DNA of 64,000 nt from Niallia endozanthoxylica. GTDB taxonomy: Bacteria; Bacillota; Bacilli; Bacillales; Cytobacillaceae. The stretch is taken from contig NZ_VYKL01000022.1 in assembly GCF_008710145.1 (NCBI RefSeq), positions 62,001 to 126,000 of the forward strand. Reading direction: 5' to 3'. Within the stretch, counting starts at the first letter, position 1. Each line of letters starts with the position of its first letter. Below are positions 1-8,229 of the stretch, piece by piece. Under the pieces are notes generated by a model. That model saw nothing but the letters and a program-made list of their open reading frames with translations, made no database searches and was not told the DNA's origin. The translations under genes were made by a program, and so were the position numbers.

Positions 1-282
1 GTCAGGGAATTAAAGGCCTTTATTGAGCGGGGAATGAATATTGTTGAGGGAGATACCCTTTCGATGAATGATCTTTATTTTACACCTTTGGCTACTGCGA
101 ATATTAGTAATAGGAATATTACCCCTCTGCAAAGTTTGGAGGAAGAAGTGAGAAGTGCTGAAATTAATGCTATTCAACGAGCTTTAGAAGAAGCAAATGG
201 GGATCGAACTATTGCTGCTCATAAGCTAAAAATACATATAGCCAGCTTGTATCGAAAAATTGCCAAGTACAATCTGAAATAA
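1..282 (+). CDS. Sigma-54-dependent transcriptional activator, C-terminal part (5' end outside window)
   Basis: The reading frame is open from base 1, so the gene starts upstream. The first visible residues, VRELKAFIERG, match the end of the AAA+ sigma-54-activation domain (the NxRELxNxIER motif). After a short linker comes a Fis-type helix-turn-helix: AINAIQRALEE-like helix, NGDRTIAAHKL, then the recognition helix ASLYRKIAKY. Such proteins bind upstream activating sequences and remodel the sigma-54 closed complex with ATP. The four -24/-12 promoters downstream, each with TTTTGCRA repeats, make this the natural candidate activator of the island. The sensory N-terminus (usually PAS or another ligand domain) is not visible, so the inducer cannot be read. 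Family assignment is firm; the link to this regulon is inference from position. Confidence 0.88.
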   Translation, partial: VRELKAFIERGMNIVEGDTLSMNDLYFTPLATANISNRNITPLQSLEEEVRSAEINAIQRALEEANGDRTIAAHKLKIHIASLYRKIAKYNLK

Positions 283-293
283 TCCTTTATCTG

Positions 294-320
294 CACACTA
301 CATAGTAGTGTGTATTTTTT
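294..320 (+). terminator. Rho-independent terminator of the regulator gene
   Basis: An 8-bp perfect stem (CACACTAC / GTAGTGTG) with a 3-nt loop, followed two bases later by six T residues, 11 bases after the regulator stop codon. It separates the regulator from the badI transcription unit. Confidence 0.85.
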
Positions 321-412
321 ATTTGATTTTGTTATACAAGGGCGTTGTTTTTTTGTTGCAGGTATTTCGCTTTTCACGGGCGATGGCCGATTCTCTCGCA
401 GAAATTTCTCTT

Positions 413-460
413 TTTTGCATAACTGATTATTAATTTTGCGAAAATTATTAATTTTGCGAT
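413..460 (+). promoter_or_regulatory. Upstream activating sequence, three TTTTGC half-sites
   Basis: TTTTGCAT (413), TTTTGCGA (434) and TTTTGCGA (452) lie on one face, with starts 21 and 18 bases apart (about two helical turns). The array sits 40-90 bases upstream of the -24 element at 502, the usual place for an enhancer-binding protein. The same spaced array recurs upstream of the other three sigma-54 promoters. The binding protein is inferred, not shown. Confidence 0.72.
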
Positions 461-500
461 ATTAGGAGGGTAAAAAGCGCTTATTTAGCAAGGGAAATTG

Positions 501-518
501 TTGGCATGGAACTTGCGA
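501..518 (+). promoter_or_regulatory. Sigma-54 (SigL) -24/-12 promoter of the badI operon
   Basis: TTGGCAT-N5-TTGCG matches the sigma-54 consensus TGGCAC-N5-TTGCW with exact spacing. The expected transcription start is near 528, giving a leader of about 250 nt that contains the repeated element at 541-731. An AAAAAGCGCTTATTT stretch at about 472-486 resembles a cre site and a related sequence recurs at the 10035 promoter. Confidence 0.88.
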
Positions 519-540
519 TATAGAAAAGTGAAAAGAGAAA

Positions 541-731
541 TAACTTCATTCAGCAGATGTCTTTCACTACTAAAGTTAAGGGATGAATGGAGAAAGCTTA
601 CTAATTCAATGGGGAATTAAACCCGGCTGAATGAAGTTAAGCCTCCGGCGGATGCCTCGGATTTTTTTAAGGAACTTTTTCGAGCGAGTTCGAAAAAATC
701 CGGGCGCAAATTCGACGGGCGAATTTGATTA
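541..731 (+). repeat. 191-nt structured repeat, copy 1 (badI leader)
   Basis: This 191-nt block recurs at 8230-8420 with the same length. Its first half is closed by a 14-nt inverted repeat (TAACTTCATTCAGC with GCTGAATGAAGTTA). Its second half begins GCCTCCGGCGGAT and ends in a CAAATTCG / CGAATTTG hairpin. In this copy the middle of the second half forms a GGATTTTTT / AAAAAATCC stem, and the end runs into a T-rich stretch. It lies inside the predicted 5' leader of badI. It could be a miniature mobile element, possibly derived from IS200/IS605-type ends, or a structured RNA. I do not recognise it as a named riboswitch. Confidence 0.75.
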
Positions 732-779
732 TTTTTCTTTCAGACTACCAACAAATTGATAAAAGTGGAGGTATGACAA

Positions 780-1580
780 ATGGAACTATTGGATGTTTTG
801 TATGAAAAAACGAATGGAATGGCCAAGATTACAATTAATCGCCCGCAGGCCTACAATGCTTTTCGCGGACGAACAATTAGGGAATTAATATGGACTTTCC
901 GCGATGCTTGGGACGACAATCGCATTGGTGTTGTCATCTTAACAGGTGCCGGGGAGAAGGCGTTTTGCACTGGCGGAGACCAAAAAGAAAAAGGAGATGA
1001 GGGCGGTTATGATTACAATGGAGGATTAGGCGGCGGTATTGGTCTTGAAATTGAGAATTTGCACCAAACGATCCGTAATATTCCAAAGCCGGTTATCGCA
1101 GCGGTAAATGGCTATGCGATTGGCGGCGGTCATGTCTTGCATGTTCTTTGTGATTTGACTATTGCTTCGGAAACAGCCAAGTTTGGACAAGCTGGTCCAA
1201 AAGTGGGCAGTTATGATGCCGGTTTTGGCTCGGCTTATCTGGCAAGAGTAGTTGGAGAAAAGAAAGCAAGAGAAATTTGGTATTTATGTGAACAATACAG
1301 TGCCGAAGAAGGGAAAGAAATGGGTCTAGTAAATAAAATAGTCCCAGCGGATCAGCTGCAAGCGGCAGCAGAAGAATGGGCAGATAAAATTCTTGCTAAA
1401 AGTCCCACAGCACTTAAAATGCTCAAATACTCGTTTAATGCTGACAGTGCTAACATCCAAGGTATTACTCAACTTGCAATGGGCAGTCTAGCAATGTTTT
1501 ATAACACCGACGAATCTGCAGAAGGAATGAATGCCTTTTTAGAAAAAAGACCGGTAGAATTTAACAAGTTTAGAAAATAA
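780..1580 (+). CDS. badI: 2-ketocyclohexanecarboxyl-CoA hydrolase (BadI-like ring-opening enzyme)
   Basis: A crotonase-superfamily protein of 266 residues in the MenB/BadI branch. Diagnostic features are AFCTGGDQ (residues 61-68), the oxyanion-forming GYAIGGGH (111-118) and VGSYDAG (142-148). Long stretches follow the Rhodopseudomonas palustris BadI pattern as I recall it (NAFRG near the N-terminus, ARVVGEKKAREIWY, YNTDES near the C-terminus). BadI hydrolytically opens the ring of 2-ketocyclohexanecarboxyl-CoA to give pimeloyl-CoA. MenB (DHNA-CoA synthase) is the main alternative, but no men genes are nearby while a CoA ligase, BadH and BadK homologues follow directly. A GGAGG site precedes the ATG. 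First gene of the sigma-54 operon. Confidence 0.87.
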   Translation: MELLDVLYEKTNGMAKITINRPQAYNAFRGRTIRELIWTFRDAWDDNRIGVVILTGAGEKAFCTGGDQKEKGDEGGYDYNGGLGGGIGLEIENLHQTIRNIPKPVIAAVNGYAIGGGHVLHVLCDLTIASETAKFGQAGPKVGSYDAGFGSAYLARVVGEKKAREIWYLCEQYSAEEGKEMGLVNKIVPADQLQAAAEEWADKILAKSPTALKMLKYSFNADSANIQGITQLAMGSLAMFYNTDESAEGMNAFLEKRPVEFNKFRK

Positions 1581-1596
1581 ACAGGAGATGGTGCCC

Positions 1597-3243
1597 ATGA
1601 AATTAGAAACGATTTTGAGTCCGGAATATGTGGAGAAATATCAATCTATTTGGCCCAATAAAACCATTCTTGATTATCTAAATGCAGCAATAGAAAAGGT
1701 TCCAGATAAGGTTGCGATCATTGATAAAAAGAGCCGTTATACATATCGTGAGCTCGGGAAATTGGTCGACCGTGTTGCCTTGGGTCTATTGGAATTAGGT
1801 CTTGGAAAAGGGGATGTCATCTCCATTCAGCTGCCAAACTGGAATGAGTTTATTATTCTTCATTACGCAGCGACAAGAATTGGTGCAATTACCAATCCAC
1901 TTATTCCTATTTACCGTGATCGTGAAATTGGTTATATGGTAGGGATGGCTGAATCAAAAATGGTGGTCATACCTGATACATTCCGTGGCTATGATTATCC
2001 AGCTATGATTGATAGACTTTCCCACAAATGGCCGTCATTAGAACATGTTTATGTGGTTGGTAATCATGTACCGAATCATATGAAGCCTATCTCATCATTG
2101 TTAGATAAACCATGGGAAGAAATAAGAGATGTATCCGTATTGGATCAGATTACACATGATCCGAACGAGGTAACTGAACTTATTTTTACATCAGGAACAA
2201 CTGGAAATCCAAAGGGCGTCATGCATACACATAACACGATTTGTATTTCAACCAATTATTGGATTGACAGCTTAGCGTTAAGCTCTAATGATGTCATGTT
2301 CATGGCCTCGACTTTTGCTCATCAAACGGGTTTTGCTTATGGAGTAAGGCTTCCAACTACAATTGGCGGAACAGGTGTTTATCAGGATATTTGGAACCCG
2401 TTAGAATTTATTGAACTCATTGAGGAGGAAGGGATTACATTTACAGCGGGGGCAACCCCATTCCTGCAAGATATGATTCAATTGGAGGGAATTGAAGGCC
2501 GTAACATTGGTTCCCTAAGGATATTTGCATCAATGGGTGCACCTATTCCAATGGCACTTGTTAAAGAAGCCTCGAAAAAGGTCAATTTCACGATTCTTTC
2601 TGGTTGGGGGCAAACGGAAGACGGTCTTGTTACTTTGACAAAGATAGGTGATAGCGATGAAAAACTAACTGGTACTGACGGTGTTCCGCTTGGCACCATG
2701 AAAGTAAAGGTGACTGATGTAAACGGTGACATTCTTCCGCCCTATCAAGAGGGTGATCTTCTTGTCAAGGGGCCTGCTCTATTTGTCGGCTATTTGAAAA
2801 ATCTTGAGGGTACCAATTCCGAGTTTCATGATGGCTGGTTTTTCACGGGCGACCGTGCCTACATGGATGAGGACGGTTACATCCGGCTGACTGGACGAAG
2901 TAAAGATATTATCATCCGCGGTGGTGAAAATATTCCCGTTGCCTATGTGGAAAATGTCTTGTATGAACATAATGACATCCAAGATGCACAGTTGATTGCA
3001 TTGCCTGATGCAAGACTTCAAGAGAAGGCTTGTGCTGTAATCACTATGAAGCCGGGAAAGGAACCGCTTAGTTTTCCTGTGCTGCAAGCATTCCTTAAGG
3101 AAAAAGGGGTTGCTAAGCAATATTGGCCTGAGTATCTAGAAGTTGTTGACGTATTTCCAAGAACGGCCAGTGGCAAGATTCAAAAGTTTCGTCTAAAGGA
3201 AGCCATTCTCCAAAGTTTTAATGAACAAAAATTAAATCAATAG
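1597..3243 (+). CDS. aliA: Cyclohexanecarboxylate-CoA ligase-like acyl-CoA synthetase
   Basis: An ANL-superfamily adenylate-forming enzyme of 548 residues. Visible core motifs in order: TSGTTGNPKG (phosphate-binding, about residue 200), GWGQTE, GWFFTGDR, GRSKDIIIRGGENI, and RTASGKIQK carrying the C-terminal catalytic lysine. The start at 1597 is chosen because AGGAG lies 9 bases upstream; the ATG at 1588 directly abuts that site. It should activate a carboxylic acid to its CoA thioester with ATP. Position 16 bases after badI and before badH points to cyclohexanecarboxylate or a related alicyclic acid (AliA role). Sequence alone does not fix the substrate; medium-chain or aromatic acids remain possible. 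Confidence 0.78.
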   Translation: MKLETILSPEYVEKYQSIWPNKTILDYLNAAIEKVPDKVAIIDKKSRYTYRELGKLVDRVALGLLELGLGKGDVISIQLPNWNEFIILHYAATRIGAITNPLIPIYRDREIGYMVGMAESKMVVIPDTFRGYDYPAMIDRLSHKWPSLEHVYVVGNHVPNHMKPISSLLDKPWEEIRDVSVLDQITHDPNEVTELIFTSGTTGNPKGVMHTHNTICISTNYWIDSLALSSNDVMFMASTFAHQTGFAYGVRLPTTIGGTGVYQDIWNPLEFIELIEEEGITFTAGATPFLQDMIQLEGIEGRNIGSLRIFASMGAPIPMALVKEASKKVNFTILSGWGQTEDGLVTLTKIGDSDEKLTGTDGVPLGTMKVKVTDVNGDILPPYQEGDLLVKGPALFVGYLKNLEGTNSEFHDGWFFTGDRAYMDEDGYIRLTGRSKDIIIRGGENIPVAYVENVLYEHNDIQDAQLIALPDARLQEKACAVITMKPGKEPLSFPVLQAFLKEKGVAKQYWPEYLEVVDVFPRTASGKIQKFRLKEAILQSFNEQKLNQ

Positions 3244-3304
3244 TTTTATAGATTGGTAGAGGATGTAGATGAAAATATTAAAAAAGTGAACCGGAGGGAA
3301 AATT

Positions 3305-4051
3305 ATGACTAAAAAAGTAGCTTTTATTACTGGAGCAGGACGCGGAATTGGACGAGAGATTGCTAGAACATTAGCTTCTCGTGGAATGGACATTATTGTT
3401 ACGGATGTCAATATTGATAATGCCAATGAAACCGTCTCCATCGTTGAAAAAGAAGGAGGAAAGGCAGTTGCGGTTTATTGCGATGTAACAAAGCTCGAAA
3501 GTGTCCAAGAGGCAGTGGGAGCATCGATTGCTCATTTCGGAAAAATTGATGTGTTGGTAAACAATGCGGGCTGGGATAAGGTTGAGCCATTTTTGAAAAG
3601 TGAACCAAGCACATGGAAGCTAATCGTTGATATTAACATGATGGGCCAAATTCATACATGTAAAGAAATTTTACCTATCATGATTGAAAATGGCTATGGC
3701 AAAGTAGTTAATATCGCCTCAGATTCAGGCAGAGTGGGATCAAGCGGAGAGGGTGTCTATTCTGCAGCTAAAGGCGGCATCATTGCTTTTACTAAAACCA
3801 TTGCACGTGAAATGGCTAGATATAAGATTAATGTCAATTGTATTTCACCAGGACCAAGTGATACACCGCTATTCCAAGAAATCGGTTCTTATAATGAAGG
3901 CATTGCAACCGCACTTGAAAAAGCTATTCCATTTAGACGTTTGGCACAGCCTAGTGATATTGCTAATGGCGTTGCGTTCTTGGCATCAGACGAAGCAGAA
4001 TATGTAACAGGCCAGACTCTTTCAGTGAACGGCGGATTGGCAATGATATAA
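3305..4051 (+). CDS. badH: 2-hydroxycyclohexanecarboxyl-CoA dehydrogenase (SDR, BadH-like)
   Basis: A 248-residue classical SDR: TGAGRGIG nucleotide-binding motif (residues 9-16), NNAGWD, NIASDS with the catalytic serine, and YSAAK with catalytic Tyr152 and Lys156. The block VNNAGW through RVGSSGE-VYSAAKGG resembles R. palustris BadH closely, including the tryptophan after NNAG. BadH oxidises 2-hydroxycyclohexanecarboxyl-CoA to the 2-keto compound with NAD, giving the substrate for BadI two genes upstream. GGAGGG ribosome-binding site 7 bases before ATG. Same operon as badI and the ligase. SDR class certain; specific substrate well supported by neighbours. Confidence 0.84.
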   Translation: MTKKVAFITGAGRGIGREIARTLASRGMDIIVTDVNIDNANETVSIVEKEGGKAVAVYCDVTKLESVQEAVGASIAHFGKIDVLVNNAGWDKVEPFLKSEPSTWKLIVDINMMGQIHTCKEILPIMIENGYGKVVNIASDSGRVGSSGEGVYSAAKGGIIAFTKTIAREMARYKINVNCISPGPSDTPLFQEIGSYNEGIATALEKAIPFRRLAQPSDIANGVAFLASDEAEYVTGQTLSVNGGLAMI

Positions 4052-4174
4052 AATTAAAAAAATTTCTTGGAATTTGAATGTAAACGGGGGAATTTCCCCC
4101 CTCCTTTCACAAGCTATGTAAGGTGTATTGCAGTATAAATATTATCGAAAATATCAATAAAGGCGGAGTACAAA

Positions 4175-4954
4175 ATGACCTACAAAAATCTATTAGTTGA
4201 AAAGGGAAATCAGACCGGCATTATTAAAATTAATCGTCCGGAGGTAAGGAATGCACTTAATAATCAAACGGTTACGGAAATCCTATCTGCTCTAGAAGAC
4301 TTAGAGAATGATAAGGAAATAGGTATTATCATTTTTACCGGAGTTGGTGAGAAGGCTTTTGCCGCAGGGGCTGATATTAACCAGCTTACAACAAGAACAT
4401 CCCTTGAAGCATTTAAAACAGGAAGTATGACGGAAGTGTATCGACGCATTGAAAATAGCAAAAAAGCAACCATTGCAGCTATCAATGGATTTGCCCTTGG
4501 AGGCGGTTGCGAGCTGGCCATGAGTTGTGATATTCGGATGGCATCTGACAATGCAAAATTCGGATTACCTGAATTGAACTTGTCGGTTATTCCTGGTGCC
4601 GGCGGGACCCAGCGATTAACGAGAATTATCGGCAAGGGCCGTGCAATGAACATGATTTTAACAGGGGAGTTTATTTCTGCGAGTGAGGCAAAGGCAATCG
4701 GTTTAGTGTCCGATGTAGTTCCGTTAGAGGGATTGATGGATGCTGTCCGCGAAAAGGCTGAACGGATATTGACAAAAGGCCCGCTTGCGATTCAAATGGC
4801 TAAGCTTGTTGTAAATCGCGGCTTTGAGGTTGATATGGATTCCGGTTTACTGATTGAAACCTTAGCACAGGCCTTTTTGTATGGAACAGAGGATAAGGTA
4901 GAAGGAACAAAAGCTTTTCTTGAAAAAAGACAGGCGACATTTTCAGGAAGCTAA
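4175..4954 (+). CDS. badK: Enoyl-CoA hydratase, probable cyclohex-1-ene-1-carboxyl-CoA hydratase (BadK-like)
   Basis: A 259-residue crotonase: NRPEVRNALN, the oxyanion motif GFALGGGCELAMSCD, catalytic glutamates in ELNLSVIPGAGGTQR, and a C-terminal AFLEKRQATF. Both hydratase glutamates are present, so it should hydrate a 2-enoyl-CoA. Between the BadH and degenerate SDR genes the expected reaction is hydration of cyclohex-1-ene-1-carboxyl-CoA to the 2-hydroxy compound, though a straight-chain enoyl-CoA hydratase for the pimeloyl-CoA stage looks the same at motif level. A GGGGG-AATTT-CCCCC hairpin at 4086-4100 precedes it and may modulate read-through from badH. Ribosome-binding site AAAGGCGG. 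Confidence 0.74.
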   Translation: MTYKNLLVEKGNQTGIIKINRPEVRNALNNQTVTEILSALEDLENDKEIGIIIFTGVGEKAFAAGADINQLTTRTSLEAFKTGSMTEVYRRIENSKKATIAAINGFALGGGCELAMSCDIRMASDNAKFGLPELNLSVIPGAGGTQRLTRIIGKGRAMNMILTGEFISASEAKAIGLVSDVVPLEGLMDAVREKAERILTKGPLAIQMAKLVVNRGFEVDMDSGLLIETLAQAFLYGTEDKVEGTKAFLEKRQATFSGS

Positions 4955-4984
4955 TTAGAGAAAAGGACTTCTTTATGAAAGACT

Positions 4985-5011
4985 ACTTATGAAAAAACTT
5001 TTTTCATAAGT
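4985..5011 (+). other. Intergenic hairpin between badK and the next SDR gene
   Basis: ACTTATGAAAAAA and TTTTTTCATAAGT form an almost perfect stem with a minimal loop. There is no T-tract after it, so it is more likely an mRNA processing or stability structure than a strong terminator. Confidence 0.5.
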
Positions 5012-5048
5012 AACTCGCCTCAGTTTAATTTTAGGAGGGGATAACTAG

Positions 5049-5804
5049 GTGGACATTGATTTGAAAGGAAAAAACGTTTTAATTACTGGTGCGGCAAAAG
5101 GGATTGGACGAGGAATGGCTTTAGCTGCTGCCGGTGAAGGAGCGAATATAGCTTTACATTATCTTGGATCTGAAGAGGCAGCCGCCCGTACAGCTAATGA
5201 AATCAAAGAAGCTTATAGTGTGGAAGTACATCTTGTTAAAGGGGATCTTGCAAAAATTGAAGATGTCACGAAGATAAAGGATGAACTCGATCATAGGCTA
5301 GGTGGCATCGATTGTATTGTGAACAATGCTGGTTTCTCTCAGATGAAATCATTCTTTCAATATAAACCTGAGGAATGGAAACAGGAAGTCGATGTTTGCT
5401 TTTATGGGGTTCTGAATTTAGTGCATACGTTTATGCCTGAAATGATTGATAAGAGGAAAGGGAAGTTTGTTAATATCGTGGGTGATTCCGCACGGACTGG
5501 TGACAAACACTTAATTATTTCTGCTGCTGCCAGGAATGGATCCATTAGTTTCCTTAAATCCTTAGCACAGGAGGTGGGGAAAAGTAATGTCCAATGTAAC
5601 ACAGTATCATTTGGATTGATCAATCATGGTTCATTGGACTTTAATGAAGCAGCATTAGAAAAAATTGCGAAGCAATATCCTTTGAAGCGGCTTGGAAAAG
5701 TGGAGGATGTGACGGGAATCATTTTATTTTTGCTATCAAACCACGCTGATTGGATTACCGGCCAAGTGATATCGGTAAACGGCGGACATAGTATGCTAGG
5801 GTAA
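5049..5804 (+). CDS. SDR-family protein with substituted catalytic residues
   Basis: A 251-residue Rossmann protein with intact TGAAKGIG (cofactor motif), NNAGFS and the C-terminal ITGQVISVNGG typical of SDRs. Aligning it to the neighbouring BadH, the YxxxK active site (YSAAK) reads SAAAR here: Tyr becomes Ser158, Lys becomes Arg162, and the first serine of ASDS is glycine. It probably cannot perform normal SDR proton transfer. It may be a non-catalytic partner, bind an acyl-CoA, or use different chemistry. GTG start chosen because AGGAGGGG lies 9 bases upstream. It stands alone after a hairpin but in the same direction and operon as badK. Substrate unknown. Confidence 0.8.
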   Translation: MDIDLKGKNVLITGAAKGIGRGMALAAAGEGANIALHYLGSEEAAARTANEIKEAYSVEVHLVKGDLAKIEDVTKIKDELDHRLGGIDCIVNNAGFSQMKSFFQYKPEEWKQEVDVCFYGVLNLVHTFMPEMIDKRKGKFVNIVGDSARTGDKHLIISAAARNGSISFLKSLAQEVGKSNVQCNTVSFGLINHGSLDFNEAALEKIAKQYPLKRLGKVEDVTGIILFLLSNHADWITGQVISVNGGHSMLG

Positions 5805-5846
5805 TAGAGTTTTGAACAGGCAGCAAACTAAAAGGGGAATTTATTC

Positions 5847-6263
5847 ATGAGTAAAGAGCTGAAGTACGAAGATATTCAAATAGGGGATACAGATTATTTT
5901 ACGAAAACTATATCTGATTATGATATCTTGCAGTTTGCCGGACTGACTGGTGATTTTAATCCAGTACACATTGATAAAGAGTTTGCTAAGGAAACGCGTT
6001 TTAAAGAAAGAATTGCCCACGGTCTTTTAACAGGTAGTTTTATTTCTACTGTTCTTGGTATGAAGCTGCCTGGGCAGAATTCTATCTATTTATCCCAAAA
6101 TTTTAGATTTAAAGCTCCTGTTAAAATTGGAGATACCATTAAGGCAACTGTTGCGGTAATGGAGAAAAGGGATGATAAGAATATCATTAAGTTAAAAACG
6201 CAAGTAATGAATCAGCGCCAAGAAATGGTGGTAGATGGGGAAGCGGTTGTGATGAAAATATAG
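5847..6263 (+). CDS. MaoC-like (R)-specific enoyl-CoA hydratase
   Basis: A 138-residue single hot-dog domain. The MaoC hydratase-2 signature is clear: FAGLTGDFNPVHID supplies the catalytic Asp and His, followed by RIAHGLLTGSF. Such proteins hydrate trans-2-enoyl-CoA to (R)-3-hydroxyacyl-CoA. In this operon it could serve an (R)-specific step in alicyclic or dicarboxyl-CoA oxidation, perhaps paired with one of the SDRs. It has its own AAAGGGGAA site and is 42 bases from the previous gene. Substrate is not deducible. Confidence 0.82.
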   Translation: MSKELKYEDIQIGDTDYFTKTISDYDILQFAGLTGDFNPVHIDKEFAKETRFKERIAHGLLTGSFISTVLGMKLPGQNSIYLSQNFRFKAPVKIGDTIKATVAVMEKRDDKNIIKLKTQVMNQRQEMVVDGEAVVMKI

Positions 6264-6315
6264 GCAGTAAAAGTAAATTGGATTTTATATATAAAACGAA
6301 AAAGGAGAGACACAA

Positions 6316-7086
6316 ATGAACATCTATGTGATTATGAAACGTACCTTTGATACAGAGGAAAGGATTCAAGTTGAAAATGGAACCATTAAGAGTGAGGGTG
6401 TTGAGTATATCATTAATCCTTATGACGAATATGCCATCGAGGAAGCAATCGTTCTTAAGGAGAAACACGGAGGTGAAGTAACGGTCGTAACCCTTGGAGA
6501 AGAGGAAGCAGAAAAGGAGCTTCGTACAGCACTTGCAATGGGGGCGGACAAAGCGGTGTTGATTGATAGTGAGGAGTTGGAAGAAATCGATCAATATTCC
6601 ACAGCTACTATACTAGCAGCCTATTTAAAAGATAAAAACCCAGATATCATCCTTGCTGGTAATGTAGCTGTTGATGGCGGTTCCGGTCAAGTAGGACCGC
6701 GTGTTGCCGAAATGCTGGGAATTCCTCAAGTCACAGCGATTACGAATCTTACAGTTGATAATGGGAAGGCCTTAATCATTCATGATGTGGAAGGGGACGA
6801 AGAAACACTTGAAGTATCACTCCCTGTTCTTGTTACCTCCCAACAAGGTTTGAATGAACCCCGCTACCCATCCTTACCTGGAATTATGAAAGCAAAGAAG
6901 AAACCATTAACGACACTTGAGTTAGATGATTTAGATTTGGAAGAGGATGATGTGAAGGCTAAAATCGAAAAGATTGATACTTTCCTGCCACCTAAGAAAC
7001 AACAAGGGAAAGTTTTAGAGGGTGAATTAAATAATCAAGTTCAACAGCTGGTTTCGTTATTAAAAACAGAAGCAAAAGTCATTTAA
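6316..7086 (+). CDS. etfB: Electron transfer flavoprotein beta subunit
   Basis: A 256-residue EtfB. It carries the beta-subunit signature GNVAVDGGSGQVGPRVAE, and the N-terminal MNIYVIMKRTFDTEE aligns with the family start. EtfB holds AMP and forms the ETF heterodimer with the next gene, accepting electrons from acyl-CoA dehydrogenases. The three acyl-CoA dehydrogenases and the FadF-like protein in this island are its expected partners. AAAGGAGAG site before ATG; 14 bases separate it from etfA. Confidence 0.93.
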   Translation: MNIYVIMKRTFDTEERIQVENGTIKSEGVEYIINPYDEYAIEEAIVLKEKHGGEVTVVTLGEEEAEKELRTALAMGADKAVLIDSEELEEIDQYSTATILAAYLKDKNPDIILAGNVAVDGGSGQVGPRVAEMLGIPQVTAITNLTVDNGKALIIHDVEGDEETLEVSLPVLVTSQQGLNEPRYPSLPGIMKAKKKPLTTLELDDLDLEEDDVKAKIEKIDTFLPPKKQQGKVLEGELNNQVQQLVSLLKTEAKVI

Positions 7087-7100
7087 TAGGAGGGGTTATC

Positions 7101-8075
7101 ATGGGAAGAAAAGTATTCGTGTTAGGTGAAATTCGTGACGGTGTTTTAAGAAATGTTTCATTTGAAGCGATTGCCGCAGCAAAAGTTATTGCGGATGGAG
7201 GAGAGGTTGTTGCCGCATTATTTGGAGAATCAATCGGTGATGAAATTATAACTATGCTTCATTATGGGGCAGATCGCGTAGTAAAGGTCGAACATCCGGA
7301 TTTAAAATCGTATACAACTGACGCCTATCAGCAAGCATTACTACAAGTTCTGGAGGCAGAAAAGCCAGATGGTATTGTAATGGGACATACAGCGCAAGGG
7401 AAAGATCTTTCACCTAGAATTGCAGCAAAAATAAATACAGGCCTTGTTTCTGATGTAGTCAATATTGAAAATGATGATGGAAATGTCATATTTACGAGTC
7501 CCATTTATTCAGGGAAAGCATTTGAAAAGGTCAAAATCAATGAAGGGATTATATTTGCAACCATTCGCCCTAATAACATTACTCCACTAGAAAGAGATCA
7601 ATCACGTTCCGGAGATGTCAGTGAAATGAGCGTGGACATTAAAAATCTTCGCGCCATTATTAAAGATATTGTCAGGAAGTCTACTGGAGGAATTGATCTG
7701 TCTGAAGCGAAAATTATTGTTTCTGGCGGGCGTGGTGTAAAGGCAGCGGAGAACTTTCAACTGTTGGAGGAACTTGCCGGTGTATTAGGTGCTGCAGTAG
7801 GTGCTTCACGAGGTGCTTGTGATGCAGGTTATTGCGATTATTCCTTACAAATTGGACAAACAGGTAAGGTTGTTACTCCAGATCTTTATATTGCCGTTGG
7901 GATTTCAGGAGCTATTCAACATTTAGCAGGGATGTCGAATTCAAAAGTTATTGTGGCAATTAATAAGGACCCAGAAGCACCTATTTTTGATGTAGCTGAT
8001 TATGGGATTGTTGGGGATCTATTCGAGGTTGTTCCATTGTTTATTGAAGAAATGAAAAGTGTAGCTGTTAGCTGA
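7101..8075 (+). CDS. etfA: Electron transfer flavoprotein alpha subunit
   Basis: A 324-residue EtfA. The C-terminal FAD domain shows VSGGRGV, GASRGACDAGY and LYIAVGISGAIQHLAGM, with the flavin-contacting arginine in GASR. It carries electrons from the acyl-CoA dehydrogenases to the membrane quinone reductase. It is tightly coupled to etfB (AGGAGGGG site, 14-base gap). A decayed second etfA 3' end lies at 10112-10189, so a duplicate once existed in this island. Confidence 0.94.
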   Translation: MGRKVFVLGEIRDGVLRNVSFEAIAAAKVIADGGEVVAALFGESIGDEIITMLHYGADRVVKVEHPDLKSYTTDAYQQALLQVLEAEKPDGIVMGHTAQGKDLSPRIAAKINTGLVSDVVNIENDDGNVIFTSPIYSGKAFEKVKINEGIIFATIRPNNITPLERDQSRSGDVSEMSVDIKNLRAIIKDIVRKSTGGIDLSEAKIIVSGGRGVKAAENFQLLEELAGVLGAAVGASRGACDAGYCDYSLQIGQTGKVVTPDLYIAVGISGAIQHLAGMSNSKVIVAINKDPEAPIFDVADYGIVGDLFEVVPLFIEEMKSVAVS

Positions 8076-8133
8076 GTTAGATACTGAAGCCATATATTTC
8101 ATAAAAAGGTTGTATGAATGATTACTGTTGATA

Positions 8134-8209
8134 AATGGCCTGTGGTGTATGTGGCCATGCGTTTGATTCAGCATGAATCACTTAATGGATACGTATACCA
8201 CAGGCCATT
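8134..8209 (+). other. Long inverted repeat after etfA
   Basis: A 13-bp perfect stem (AATGGCCTGTGGT / ACCACAGGCCATT) extends to about 18 bp with G-T pairs and has a loop of roughly 40 nt. There is no T-tract immediately after it, so it may attenuate or protect the etf message rather than terminate fully. Confidence 0.55.
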
Positions 8210-8229
8210 GAAGCATCAACATTGTTGTT

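Noticed and set aside
541-731. c-di-GMP-I riboswitch in the badI leader
   Set aside because: GCCTCCGG and GACGCAAA-like pieces occur, but in the wrong order and without the GNRA tetraloop/receptor layout of that class.
780-1580. MenB (DHNA-CoA synthase) annotation for the first crotonase
   Set aside because: BadI-type segments and the neighbouring ligase, BadH and BadK genes fit ring cleavage better; no menaquinone genes are adjacent.
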